Shown piece by piece: positions 24,301 through 35,176 of a stretch of DNA of 64,000 bases. Source of the DNA: Glebionis coronaria (Eukaryota > Streptophyta > Magnoliopsida > Asterales > Asteraceae). The notes under the pieces are model-generated. The model was not told the origin of the DNA. It searched no databases and was given only the letters and a program-made list of their open reading frames with translations. The DNA lies in assembly GCA_025667525.1 (NCBI GenBank), contig CM046876.1:476986557-477050556 (forward strand). Direction: 5' to 3'. A program made the translations under genes and the position numbers. Position 1 is the stretch's first letter, and each line of letters opens with the position of its first letter.

Positions 24301-27016
24301 TCAAAAAATGTCAAGTTTCAAGAAAGCTTATTTTGCATATTAAGGTAGTCAGGATATAAGTTTTTGAAATCAGTGATCATTTTTGTATAGATACCCATAT
24401 TTAAGCTGATAAACCATTTATATATATAATTTTTATAGGCAACAAATATATTGAAAACACCAACAAAAACGATACAAACCATTTATACTGTGCCTATTTT
24501 GATAAACCATTTAGCTGATAAACTGTTTATAGTGTGCCTATTTTAAAAAAAGTTGCTTATATAAATCGTACTATGTGGGTTCATGGCATTTGAGTATATT
24601 GCAATATATTTTAGGTTGCCAAGTAAGAATGACGACAGAAATGACTCTAAAAGGAATAGTCGTGAAAGAAGATCTAATTCAGATCACAAGGACTCTCGAT
24701 TTAACCCTTACTCTATAAAGCAACTCAGTGATAGGTCCCGTCCAAAAGAGAAACACGAAATTAAACAGCATATTTCACCATCTTTCATGAGGCTTGTGAA
24801 TCTATGTTTACCAGAGTGGTTGTATGCAGTCTTGGGGAGTTTAGGGGCTTCGATATTTGGATCTTTTAGGCCAATTCTTGCTTATGTTGTTGGCCTTATA
24901 GTGACTGCATATTATAAACCCGGTGCAAGTCATTTTGATGTTGATAAATGGTGTTTGATAATCGGTTGTATGGCTATAATTGTTTTAGTAGCCACCGTGT
25001 TACAACACTTTTACTCCGGAATTATGGGAGAAAAAATGACTGAACGAATCCGCCGAATGATGTTTTCAGGTACATTTTTTTGGTACTCCGTATTTAAGTT
25101 TCTTACACTGGTGTGATTTGTTTATTGTTATTATTGTTTTCAGCCATGCTCCAGAGTGAAGTAGGGTGGTTTGATAAAGATGAGAACAACAGCGATAAGC
25201 TATTGTCGAGACTGGCAAATGATGCCACATATGTGCGTGCTGCTTTTAGCAACCAGCTATCTGTTGTCGTACAAGACTTTTGTGCTGCTTTTGTTGCTAT
25301 AATTATCGGGTTCTCTCTTGAGTGGAGGTTGGCTTCGGTGGCTCTCGTCACCATACCATTTCTTGCCCTCTCTGCAATTACACAGGTTCTCGTCTATTAA
25401 CAATTTATCTTTCTTCTTTAATTGTTATTATCGGGATTATTCCATTATGTAACATGAGAAACGTTCATTACTGATAGTAAGTAACTGATGATATCACAAT
25501 AATAAGAAAAGAAAAAAACGGATAATGTATAAGGAGCTCCCTAATTACTTAAGCTTTTCTAATACTCTATGCACCACTTAAATCTGTATATTTCATTTCT
25601 ATTGAATAAACGGAATGCCTAAAGTTGTCTTCTGGTGTCATTAGGATACTTGGAATTATGCTGTTATAACAAGTGATGAAGTAAATATACTTTGCTATTA
25701 TTGCATTTAGCCCTTATCTTATTGGTCGTACAAAATTTTATGTAACTCTCACTTACCAGAGGATCTGGCTTTCGGGGTTCTCAAGGAGAATCGAGGACCT
25801 GCACAAGAAGGCGTCCGTGGTCTTGGAAGATGTGGTAAGAAACATATCGATAGTTATGTCATATTGTGCTGGAAACGAGACTTCAAGACTCTACGAATTG
25901 TATCTAGAAAGAGTTTACAAACAAACTTTCGTCCATGGAATAATAGTTGGATTCGTGTTCGGGCTTTCAAGGTTTCTCCTTTTTGCTTGTAACGCTGTTC
26001 TGCTTTGGTACACTTCCGTTTCAATAAGAAACGGTTACATTGATCTTCCAACCGCCCTTAGAGAGTACATTGTATTCACTTTTGCTACTTTTGCACTTGT
26101 GCAACCATTCAGGCTGGCACCCACCATACACAAAAGAAGAAAAGATCTCGTGGACGGTTTCAGAATTATCGATCATGTTCCTGAAATTAAATTTGATGAA
26201 TCTAATGCACTTAAACCCGTTAGCGCATATGGGACTATTGAGTTTAAAAATGTTAACTTCTGTTACCCAACATGTCCTGAAATCATGGTGTTGCGGGATT
26301 TTACTGTTAAAGTTGACGGTGGGCACACAGTCGGTGTAGTTGGGGTCTCGGGTTCTGGGAAAAGTACTATACTTTCTTTGATTTTAAGATTTTATGATCC
26401 TATTTCCGGACAGATACTTTTAGATGGAAAAGATTTGAAACAATTTAATCTAAGATGGTTAAGGAGTCAGCTCGGTTTCGTCCAACAAGAACCAGTACTG
26501 TTCTCGACTACCATTAGAGAAAACATTCTTTACGCGAGACATAATGCAAGTGAAACTGAGATCAAAGAGGCAGCAAGAATAGCAAATGCGCATCACTTTA
26601 TTAGCAGCTTACCAAAAGGATACGACACTCAAGTAGGTCCCAATGGAGTGGAGTTAACACCAGGACAAAAACTTAGGATTGCGATTGCTCGTGTTGTACT
26701 GAAAAATGCACCCATTTTGCTACTGGATGAAGCTGACAGTATGATTGAACATGAGACAAGACGTGTCGTGCAAGAGGCTCTTGACACACTTTTGATTGGA
26801 AGTAAGACAACGATTTTAGTTGCACGTAGAGCATCTGCTATGAGACGTGTTGACAAGATTTTGGTTGTTAATGGTGGTCAAATTGTAGAACAGGGGACTC
26901 ATGATTCACTTGTGGCTATTCAGGATGGCGTTTATTCAAAGTTGACACAGCCTCGTTTTGTTAAAGGAGTTCTGCCTCACTTTCTTGGTTCTGCGCAGGT
27001 AATTAACACATATTGA
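21361..27016 (+). CDS. ABCB6/20-like: Divergent ABCB6/ABCB20-like full ABC transporter
   Basis: Eleven exons in frame give about 1298 aa: 21361-21735, 21840-21894, 22149-22324, 22418-22618, 22709-22968, 23063-23373, 23456-23679, 23782-24122, 24615-25069, 25144-25385, 25760-27016. Layout TMD1-NBD1-linker-TMD2-NBD2. The N-terminus has the subfamily signature FGWTPP...PLTPVSE, which fixes the start. NBD1: Walker A GQSGSGKSS (about residue 438) and Walker B ILLLDE (about 566); the signature position reads LTEEQ. NBD2: Walker A GVSGSGKST (about 1075), Walker B ILLLDE (about 1204), signature LTPGQ. Both H-loop positions are Arg (IARKL, VARRA). The linker is short, about 60 residues, and rich in Asp/Arg/Ser. 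Known family role: plasma-membrane export of hormones, with Arabidopsis ABCB6/20 linked to auxin; the substrate here is inferred only. The C-terminus ends VINTY by reading through a possible donor at 26999, so a further exon is possible. Confidence 0.88.
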
Positions 27017-28172
27017 AGGCGATATTCATACAATTTGTACAAATTACATGTCATAATTTTTATTTAATTCATAGATTTGTTTTTGTAAACCTTGATGATG
27101 TACTTGCAAATATGCACAAAAGGGTTGAAAAGGCTCACAATTACTATTTTTACCTTAGTCAAGAGAACAAGCCACTAAGCCATTGACAGTTTTTTCTTTT
27201 CACAATGTGTGTTATATTTTGACCCCATATTATATCTCTATAATGTGTGTTTTCTGCTAGTTAATTCATGTGTACACAGAATACGGACCAGCTGACCGGT
27301 GTGGATTGGCACTAAACCAGCCATAGATGGTCTTGGTTCAGACTGGAAATAATTTCTTGTCGATATAATGGTTCCAAAACTGGCGAAAGCCATTTAAAGG
27401 TCCTGACTAAGATAACAACTAATGGCGCACCCTCAGTTTTTACGGAGCCTAGCCTTTGACTTCGTCACGTATATATTGGCATAAAGCCTTGTCTCCAACG
27501 CACAAATAGGCTATCGCAAATGGATCCACCAATACACACAAAACTACCCCAGATTCAACGGTGCCTGGCCTCATATCTACAATACTATGAACCGCACACA
27601 CGATCACATGATCACCGCAATCTCCTTAAGACACTTACCTAAAAGGCTCTTCTGGGTAGAGTTTGCCTATCAATACCAAGGGCTCCCACCGTGTGTTCTG
27701 GCTAACTAGCGTGTTATCTTTCTTATTCTCAGGCCACCAACACCCGAATCAAAATTGCGCCATCAATCAAGCGTCGATTCTTCGATACCATATCTATATT
27801 ACTATACACCTTCCAGTTACTACTTGTTTACTCGTATGTTTTTCTTAAAAAATAATTTGAACTTAAAACAAAATAATTGGTCTCAGAAGCTGACATGCTT
27901 AAACTTGTGCCAACTCAAATGATTAAGATGGTCTAGGACACACCACTAAAAGTTTAAGGTCGGTTAAAAAAAACACAGACAAATATTATTGGTGGGTCAC
28001 GTTTGGAATTGGACGGCCCAATATGATTCTCACTCTCAATCCAACGGTCACAATTTCACCTTTATGTAACGTGGCAAAATCCAAATAACTTGGAGGCGCC
28101 TTACACGTATGATGGAAAATTGGTCCCAGTCTCACATTATTCTTCCTATGTCAACTTTTGTAATGTAGACCA
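27017..28172. other. Intergenic region between ABC transporter and aquaporin
   Basis: No coding feature assigned. 27410-27720 is less AT-rich, with weakly protein-like stretches in several frames that might be a decayed transposon, but no motif was convincing. The right part should hold the aquaporin promoter. Confidence 0.4.
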
Positions 28173-28180
28173 GTATATAT
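28173..28180 (+). promoter_or_regulatory. Putative TATA box of the aquaporin gene
   Basis: GTATATATGAG lies about 90 bp upstream of the ATG at 28268, a normal plant TATA-to-start distance with a short 5' UTR. Inferred from position only. Confidence 0.55.
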
Positions 28181-28267
28181 GAGTGTCACTTAACTAAGTT
28201 CATATCAGCTTCAGTCCACTGTTTTCTTAGCTTAAGTACATAAATTTCAGAGTTGAAAAGTGCGAAA

Positions 28268-29185
28268 ATGCCGATTTCTAGCATTTCCATTGGAACTTCG
28301 GCTGATGCTAGTTCGCCCGATGCCTTGAAAGCCGCTCTTGCTGAGTTTATTTCAATGCTCATTTTTGTTTTTGCTGGCGAAGGCGCTGGCATGGCTTTTG
28401 GTATGCCATTGCATCCTTTAGTTATTCATATTTCGTGATAAATAAAAGTGGCCTAACAAAATGATTTTTTTTTCAGGGAAGCTAACTGATGGTGGAGCAG
28501 CAACACCAGCTGGACTTATATCAGCATCGATAGCACATGCTTTTGCGTTGTTTGTGGCTGTTTCAGTCGGTGCTAACATCTCAGGAGGTCACGTGAACCC
28601 TGCTGTGACATTTGGGGCGTTTGTTGGTGGTCACATTTCCTTGTTAAGAAGCGTTTTATATTGGATTGCTCAATGTCTTGGCTCTGTGGTTGCTTGTTTG
28701 CTTTTAAAGTTCGCAACTGGTGGTTTGGTAAGGTACCATATAAAAAATACTTAGCTAGCAACTCGAACTACAATTAATTAAAGACACTTATGCATTTGTA
28801 TTTATGGCAGGAAACATCAGCTTTTGCGCTTTCATCAGGAGTAGGTGAATGGAATGCAGTGGTGTTTGAGATAGTTATGACTTTTGGACTAGTCTACACT
28901 GTGTACGCAACCGCAGTTGACCCTAAGAAAGGTGATTTGGGGATTATTGCACCACTAGCCATTGGTTTCATAGTGGGTGCAAACATCTTAGCTGGTGGTG
29001 CATTTGACGGTGCATCAATGAACCCGGCGGTGTCCTTTGGCCCGGCTGTTGTCAGCTGGACCTGGAACAGTCACTGGGTGTACTGGCTAGGCCCATTCTT
29101 GGGTGCAGGTTTAGCTGCGCTTGTTTACGAGGTTATCTTTATTGGCTCAAGTACCCATGAGCAACTCCCAGTTACAGATTACTAA
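28268..29185 (+). CDS. TIP1: Tonoplast intrinsic protein, TIP1 subfamily aquaporin
   Basis: Three exons, 28268-28400, 28477-28727 and 28811-29185, splice to 252 aa, the usual TIP1 length. Six-helix channel of the vacuolar membrane conducting water and probably small solutes such as urea or H2O2 (family knowledge). Two NPA boxes are intact: [11 protein letters not shown] (about residue 85) and [11 protein letters not shown] (about residue 198). TIP1 signatures include the N-terminus [50 protein letters not shown] and the C-terminus [12 protein letters not shown]1-typical selectivity-filter positions appear conserved (His in AHAF, Ala and Val around the second NPA loop). The end of TM1 reads [10 protein letters not shown], with Glu where I recall Ser or Gln in Arabidopsis TIP1 proteins. 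The start is the ATG giving the canonical MPI N-terminus. Sequence resembles the TIP1;2/TIP1;3 branch more than TIP1;1. Confidence 0.95.
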
Positions 29186-29504
29186 GAATCTATGTATCTA
29201 TCTCTCACACAGACAAAGCAACTATTTGGGTAGTAAAGGGATGGGTCTTAGGTCTGGTATCGAGTCGATGTTTGAGGGTGTAATGGAAGTATGTTGTTTT
29301 TGTTTTTGAGTCTGAAGAGAAGCCTTTCAGGGTATGTACTCGTGTAAATAGTTTTCCATGTTGTGATCAAGTTATGAATTTACTAGTTTTGGGTCGATTA
29401 AGCTTGAAAAAAAGACAGAAACAATGGAACAAATGTGTGGTACACAGATGGTTTGAAGGGCATACTTAAATACGGAGTACTCATAATGTAGAAACAGAGA
29501 GATA

Positions 29505-29540
29505 GCTAAAGCTAAAGCTAAAGCAAAAGCTAAAGCAAAA
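29505..29540. repeat. GCTAAA/GCAAAA hexamer run
   Basis: Six consecutive hexamers of GCTAAA or GCAAAA type in the space between the convergent aquaporin and dehydratase genes. Confidence 0.9.
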
Positions 29541-29597
29541 GAGGAAGTTATCCATTATCTCCTCAGTTATGTAAGTGACGGCGAAAGAATATGATCT

Positions 29598-32500
29598 TCA
29601 CTTTATCTTTTTCTCACTGTGTAGACGCAGTTTTGAACTACGTTGCTTGAACAAGTGAATATACACTAGCAAGCATAGAAACGGGTGGCAGATAACCCCC
29701 ACCTGGCTCAAAAAAAAAAAAAACACTAATAAGGACAATAAGGAAATTATGAAATGGAAAATGCTACATCCACAAAACTGCACAACACAAAGTAATTCTT
29801 ACTTTATCTTTCCTATATATACAACCGTAAAGAGCGAAAGCGAAATGAGTTAATGCACCCAGGGTAACATACCTTGACAAATGTGTAGTAGCTGAAAGGG
29901 ATGGAAGCAAAGTAATCTGCGTAAACATTTTTCTCCAAGACAATTTGGAGCGCTTGGTACATGGTCCACACTATTTAGTACAGTAGTACCGTAGCAAAAG
30001 AAGGATTAGTAAAACTTGGTTAGTATATGCAATGTGCACGACTGTAAAATTTTCAAAAATGGTAAACGACTTACATTCACCCACAACCCCAGTTGGTACA
30101 ATCACAATAAAAGCTGTGTACCTAGCAATATGGTAACAACCTTTATTTTCGCAATTGAATGTGAAAATTCTTTTTACTGAAGTGTACATGTGTTCATGTT
30201 AATGTCAAAGGAGATGGACTGAACCTGAGGTAGGTAAGGAAAGAGGGGCTGTTTCCCACACAGCTCAAAGCATAGAACATATACCTAATTATCTGTTTCC
30301 ATGAAACTTGTCAAAACAGCTAATCCATGTGCTTCAGTTCAAACACGAACATAGTGAAAAAAAAATGATAATTTACCTCAGCGAAGCACCAAGCAACAAA
30401 TGTAATAAAAACTGCTGGTGATTCTTGAACCTACATAGAGAAATAGAGACAATAAGTACGCCAAAAGGAAAAAGAAAAAAGCACGAAAACGGAAGATATT
30501 GTTAACGCTGTTCCAACTTCATCAGATTTGTATCTTCATATGTATTCTAATGCCTAACATGGCTCGAGTTTTGTATTTACAATCTTTAATAGAGGAAGAA
30601 AATGCAGACCTCATTTACTCCACAAACTGTAGCAAGCAGAAAATACACCCTGCCTGCCCATTGTAACAGAGGGAAGAAAAATCCACTAGGAACAATAGCT
30701 TCAATATATAAGAAGAAACACAGGAGACAGAACTTTAAGTTCCAAACGAAAAACGTATTAAGAATATGCCTTAGATATATTAAGGTTTGAGGACTTGTAA
30801 TGTTGTTGGTTCTCACCTATAGCTCCGTGTATCACTTCCATGAATGCAAGAGTTTGCAAAATGCCTGTCACGGAAAAACAAAAAGATTCACCAAGAAGTA
30901 AGGCAATAAAGTATGTAACAACAGAGGTTCAGTGTTCCAAAATGGACAAAACATTGTAACTATCGGCACCCATTTTACGAAATCCAAATTCTCGGAAACA
31001 ATTTAGATCAAGTGATCTTATGCCATCAACACGCAACATCTATAGAAAGAAGAACTAGATAGAAGATGGTACAAGAAAATTTTCTTGTGTTTTAAAAGCT
31101 GACTCTAGTAAGGAGTTACATTCGATATAAGTAGTTAGTCAACATGTCAATACTAAGAGCACAAGGTGTCATCACTCCAACTGAGTCGAATTTGGGGTGC
31201 CACTTTAGCGAAACTCACTCACTCACATGAAAAAAACAGGGGAGTCATCGCTCCAAGTGATTTCCAGTTTTTCAGAATTTTACAAAACACCCTCTAAACA
31301 AACTTAAATATTTAACAATAGTATACGTTACGAATACTTAATAAAAAAACATGCTCGTACACTAAAAGAACCAAACGAAAAAAAACTTAAAAAAAAACAC
31401 ATATTTAAACATGTTTAACTTTGTAAGCCTTTTAAAATCTACTGTATTTGTAAATGAAACTAGATTGAACTTAAAGGACCAAAATGTAAACATTAAAACC
31501 TGTGTGGGGCGAAGTGTAGATGACACATAGTCATCATCTTCCTCGTCTTGTTCCCAGCACACACCATAACAGCCACCACCACCACCCCTTCTACCGCCAT
31601 CAACAGCCACCACCACCACCACATCTTGGCCACCAAAACACAACACAAAACAAAAAAGGGCTGGTTCCCGCGCCGCGGGTTTTTTCGTTGCTCGGAGTCA
31701 TCACGCGGCCAACGCCGTGGGTTTGGCACCCCACGGCGCCACCACTCCTGGTGCTCTAAGGTTTCAAATTCTGATTTTAGAGAGACAAAATCTAATTACC
31801 AATGGGTCATGTCTTAGTGGTATCCGTGAGATTGCGGATATTACTCAAGACTCTGGGTTTAAGCTAAATTGATACAGTGCGATTTGTATATAGTTTAGTG
31901 TGCGGGTTGGATTTTCAAGATATAATATGAGAACGACCACCATAAATGGCTACTGTTCTCCATAGGAACTGCAACAGACCCAAAATCGACCCGGGCCGGA
32001 AAACCGAACCGACCCGAAAAACAGGACCGGGCCGGAAAATTTCGATCGGGTTTTAGACCATGGTCCGGTTTGGTCTTACTAAAAATCTCGTCGATTATTT
32101 CTAATAGAACCGAACTGGACCAAAACGGACCATAATGGTCCGGTCTCGGTTAAGGTTTCAGACCATTCGGTCCTCGGTCTGGTCCGGTCTTGAACAGTCC
32201 GGTCCGAGCCCGATACTCAGCCTTTACTGTATAACGGAAAGAGGCAGCAATTTTTGACAGGACACTAACCTCACACTAAAACAAAGAAGTAAGTGATGCA
32301 TTTTAACATGTTAACGTGCTAACCCGTTTAATAATTTGGTCGTTTTCAAGCTCACATTATCAAACTCTTACTCTTGTAAATTCGACCCGTTAACAACCCG
32401 TTTGACCCACCTGATAAGCATGTTATTCGTGTTGTGCCAGTGCCAAGGATGCATGGGTTAAACATTTATGTGTAGGATTGGGATTTTCAACATGGTTAAC

Positions 32501-32854
32501 TGAAAGGGTCGTGCTCAAATAGAGTGGTACCAACCAACAAACCAACCCCAACCCCAACGCGAAATTACCAAAATTTACAAAGCAGTCAGAAATCAAGATA
32601 TAATGGCTTACATATTAATTCTCCAGCAGAAGCATAGGCACCATTGAGAGACTTGGTAGACAAGAATTCAACTAAAATTTTAAACAAAGCAATTGACCTG
32701 CAATTTTTAAACACTTAACAATGTCATCACAAAAGGTATGTGTTTCTTTTAAGGTTAAAAACATGAAAACAAACACAATTAATTACCATCCGAAAGCTTG
32801 AAGAGAGTTGTAAACAAAGAGATAAAGATTTGAGACACGACCCATTTGTTCCAT
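29598..32854 (-). CDS. Very-long-chain 3-hydroxyacyl-CoA dehydratase, PAS2/PTPLA family
   Basis: Nine minus-strand exons that I joined by GT-AG and phase give an uninterrupted 220-aa product: 32787-32854, 32612-32697, 30817-30864, 30610-30698, 30377-30430, 30225-30292, 30075-30121, 29873-29970, 29598-29702. Family role: third step of very-long-chain fatty acid elongation in the ER, dehydrating 3-hydroxyacyl-CoA. Motifs in order: SNLYLFVYNSLQAFGW at the N-terminus, GAYASAGELI, LQTLAFMEVIHGAIG, LLQWAGRVYFLLA, VFITFVAW..AEIIRYMFYAL, LTYLRYTAFIVIVPTGVVGE, ASIPFSYYTFV and the basic tail FKQRSSKLRL. Length matches PAS2 (about 221 aa). In the YPxGxxxE motif the catalytic Tyr is Val (V146; codon GTA at about 30095-30097), while Glu153 is kept. 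Intron 2 (30865-32611) holds two repeats. The best match I recall is the Arabidopsis PTPLA branch (At5g59770) rather than PAS2 itself. Confidence 0.87.
31157..31756. mobile_element. Tourist/PIF-type MITE in a dehydratase intron
   Basis: 600-bp element with terminal inverted repeats GAGCACAAGG and CCTGGTGCTC, flanked by the 3-bp duplication TAA on both sides (31154-31156 and 31757-31759), as expected for PIF/Harbinger MITEs. The interior contains a CCACCA-rich stretch (31567-31625) and a GC-rich right end; long open frames on both strands here are artefacts of low complexity. Confidence 0.75.
31960..32230. repeat. GC-rich dispersed repeat in a dehydratase intron
   Basis: Reiterated CCGGGCCGG, GGACCGGGCC and GGTCCGGTCT motifs contrast strongly with the AT-rich intron. 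Likely a non-coding transposon fragment; ends not resolved. Confidence 0.5.
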
Positions 32855-34003
32855 GTAGGTGGAAGTCAAATGAAGTTGGTTTTAAAATGTATAGCGATGT
32901 TATTGTACTACAGTACTATTTATGAGCTGTAGTGTTGTAGGTTGGCTGGAGTATGTTGGGCCATGCTACGTATGAATCTTAACTCGCATTCAATACGCTA
33001 TCTTAACCAACCACCTCATTTTCAAAATTATACTAGTACTAGCTACCATGATATCAACTGTTCTATTTTTGATAATTCGACAAAAGTTCCGATCTCACTA
33101 GCTTATATTTTTGTTTGGGTTTTGCTAATCACAATCTTATGGCTTTTGTTTAAAACTTGGACGCGTCTGAGTTATTCACTCAATTGCAACTTTTTCTCTC
33201 TAAACTTATATTTTCTATGTCCTGAAATTATATTTCAGTTCACTATTTTTTAACGTTCTAAATTAATATTTCATTTTCAAAAAATAGATAATAAATCTAA
33301 GTTAGGTTTACCATATCACACTCACTTGAAAATGTTATTACAAAAAATAAAAAAGTTGTAAATTAATGATTTTAAAGTAAAATTGTCATTGTGTATAAAG
33401 TAAGAAAAAAAAGCTAAAACAATGACGTTTTTATTAAATTACGTGTCTTTTGTCAATAAAATATAATTACGAAACAATATAAATAAGTATCAAAACATAG
33501 ATTAATTGGGTTTTTTGATACATGATTGTAAATTTGAACATGATATGAGAGCTCAAGGTTTTGATTTGGGAGGTTATATATATTATTATATATTATTTAT
33601 CATAAACTTTCGATACTTGTATAAGAGAATACGTTTCACGTTAGCGTCAAGATTGATGGAGAGAAGAATACAAGAATAAAATCCTCATCTCGAAGAAACA
33701 CATGCTTCGGCCAAAGGTGCATATGATGCCAATTTTTTTTGAATGGTAATTCTATAAAACTAACAAGCTAGCAAAAGCTCCAAATTAAAAAATATGGGTT
33801 TTGCAGCCAATTGACGCAGTTGTGTTTAGACTTACTACGACTAAAACACCAAATAAAAAAAGTTTGAACAAGATCATCAAAAAGAAAACTCGTTCGAGGA
33901 TGACATGTGCCAAAAATGAGTTGATTCTAAAATCTCCATAGTAACCACCATATGACATAACAAACGCCTTCAACAAGCTTCTTCAGATGCTTAATCAAAC
34001 TAT
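32855..34003. other. Upstream region of the dehydratase gene; AT-rich intergenic
   Basis: The first few hundred bases on the low-coordinate side should contain the minus-strand promoter of the dehydratase. The rest is AT-rich without a supported gene; open frames at 32942-33253 and 33785-33976 have no family features. Confidence 0.4.
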
Positions 34004-34484
34004 TGAAAGTATTATTGCATTTGTTGTATTTGTATATAGTGTATTTGTGTAGGTACTGTATTTGCCAAGTGTGTAAAGCTGGAGGACTAAAGTGCAATGA
34101 TGGAAACTCAGTTGGACTATAAAGCCTTGAGCTAGTGCTAGGGTTTCATTCAACCGTTTTTACTCTCTCTCTATAAACACACACATATTACTTTCTCTCT
34201 CTAGTTTGTTACTTGGTTAGCAGGTTAATCATTCAGTTACGATCGATCTCTTCTTGATTTGTATTCACATCAATCTTCTTGATTGATTTAGTGTTCTTAT
34301 TGTTTGAATGATTGAATGTTTTTTATGTGAGTAATAAGATCCACCTAGTGGGGATTATCTTTGTTATCAAGTACACTTTTGTGGACTTGATCGTATTGTA
34401 CATATTTTGTTCTTAATAAGCACTAAGAGGAGGTTGGTTGAGTGCATCTAAAGGATTTTGTTCATTGTCTTAATATTGTTTTCA
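34004..34484 (+). mobile_element. Ty1/copia 5' LTR
   Basis: About 480-bp segment that starts TGAAAGTATT and ends TTGTTTTCA directly before a tRNA-Met primer site. Contains a TATA-like CTATAAA at about 34118 and CT-rich leader sequence. The right boundary is secure from the primer site; the left boundary is the best TG start and could be off. No matching 3' LTR was found, so the element is truncated. Confidence 0.6.
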
Positions 34485-34495
34485 TGGTATCAGAG
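34485..34495 (+). other. Copia primer-binding site (tRNA-iMet)
   Basis: TGGTATCAGAG immediately after the LTR end, complementary to the 3' end of initiator tRNA-Met, the normal primer of plant copia elements. Confidence 0.9.
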
Positions 34496-34980
34496 ACCGG
34501 TTCTCTAAAATCGTGTTTTTCAATATTAGGGTTTTGGAAAATTTAGGGTTTTGTGATTTTGTGGTTTTTGGGTTTTCTGGTGGTTGATTCTTAACGACCG
34601 TGAGTCGAATCGTTGTTTGTGGTGATTAATTTGGTTTTGATGAAATTAGGGTTTTGAAACCCTAATTTGATTTTTAGGGCTTTCTTGCCTCGATTGGTTC
34701 TTGGTTGTTTCCACTGGTTGTTGAGCCTTTATAAGTTGATCTTACCTTGATTATCGTTGCAATTGTGGTGGGTGTAAACGGGCTCAGTTAACATCTTGAT
34801 CCTCCAGCCTTGACTGGTGTGGATACCTGCTCTGGCTAGCCCAGTTCACCCTGTTGCATTCCTGATGATTTTGGTTTTTGATTTGTTTCATTTTTATAGC
34901 TTTCTCTTGGTTGATTGTCTTATTTGTTTTGTTGCTCTTGTTATATTATCTGTTCTTGTGTGTTTTCTTATTTGTTCATC

Positions 34981-35176
34981 ATGTCTGCTATTTCTAGTAA
35001 TAATCTTGTACTTATTAGTAGTTTTGATGCTCCTCTTAATGTTCAGAATAGTGATAATAGTAGTTCTGCTTTAATTTTTTTTAAGCTTCATGTTATTGAG
35101 AATTATAGAATTTGGTGTGGTGCTATAAAACTTGCTTTATAGGCTAGAAATAAGTTTGGTTTTTGTAGAAACTATA
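34981..35176 (+). pseudogene. Copia gag N-terminus, truncated
   Basis: Starts MSAISSNNLVLISSF and includes the copia-type N-terminal block FKLHVIENYRIWCGAIKLAL. It is followed by a stop where the family has Gln/Glu, then ARNKFGFC and a break into other sequence. Nothing of gag beyond the first 60 or so codons, and no protease, integrase or RT, is present. Confidence 0.8.

Noticed and set aside
27410..27720. Possible gypsy integrase fragment (WVEFAYQYQG-like peptide)
   Set aside because: Only one weak resemblance, with no collinear motifs around it.
31362..31817. Several overlapping open frames rich in His/Pro/Val/Gly
   Set aside because: They lie in a MITE with CCACCA repeats inside a dehydratase intron, on both strands at once.
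34817..35074. 85-codon hydrophobic frame
   Set aside because: Shadow frame of the copia leader and gag start.
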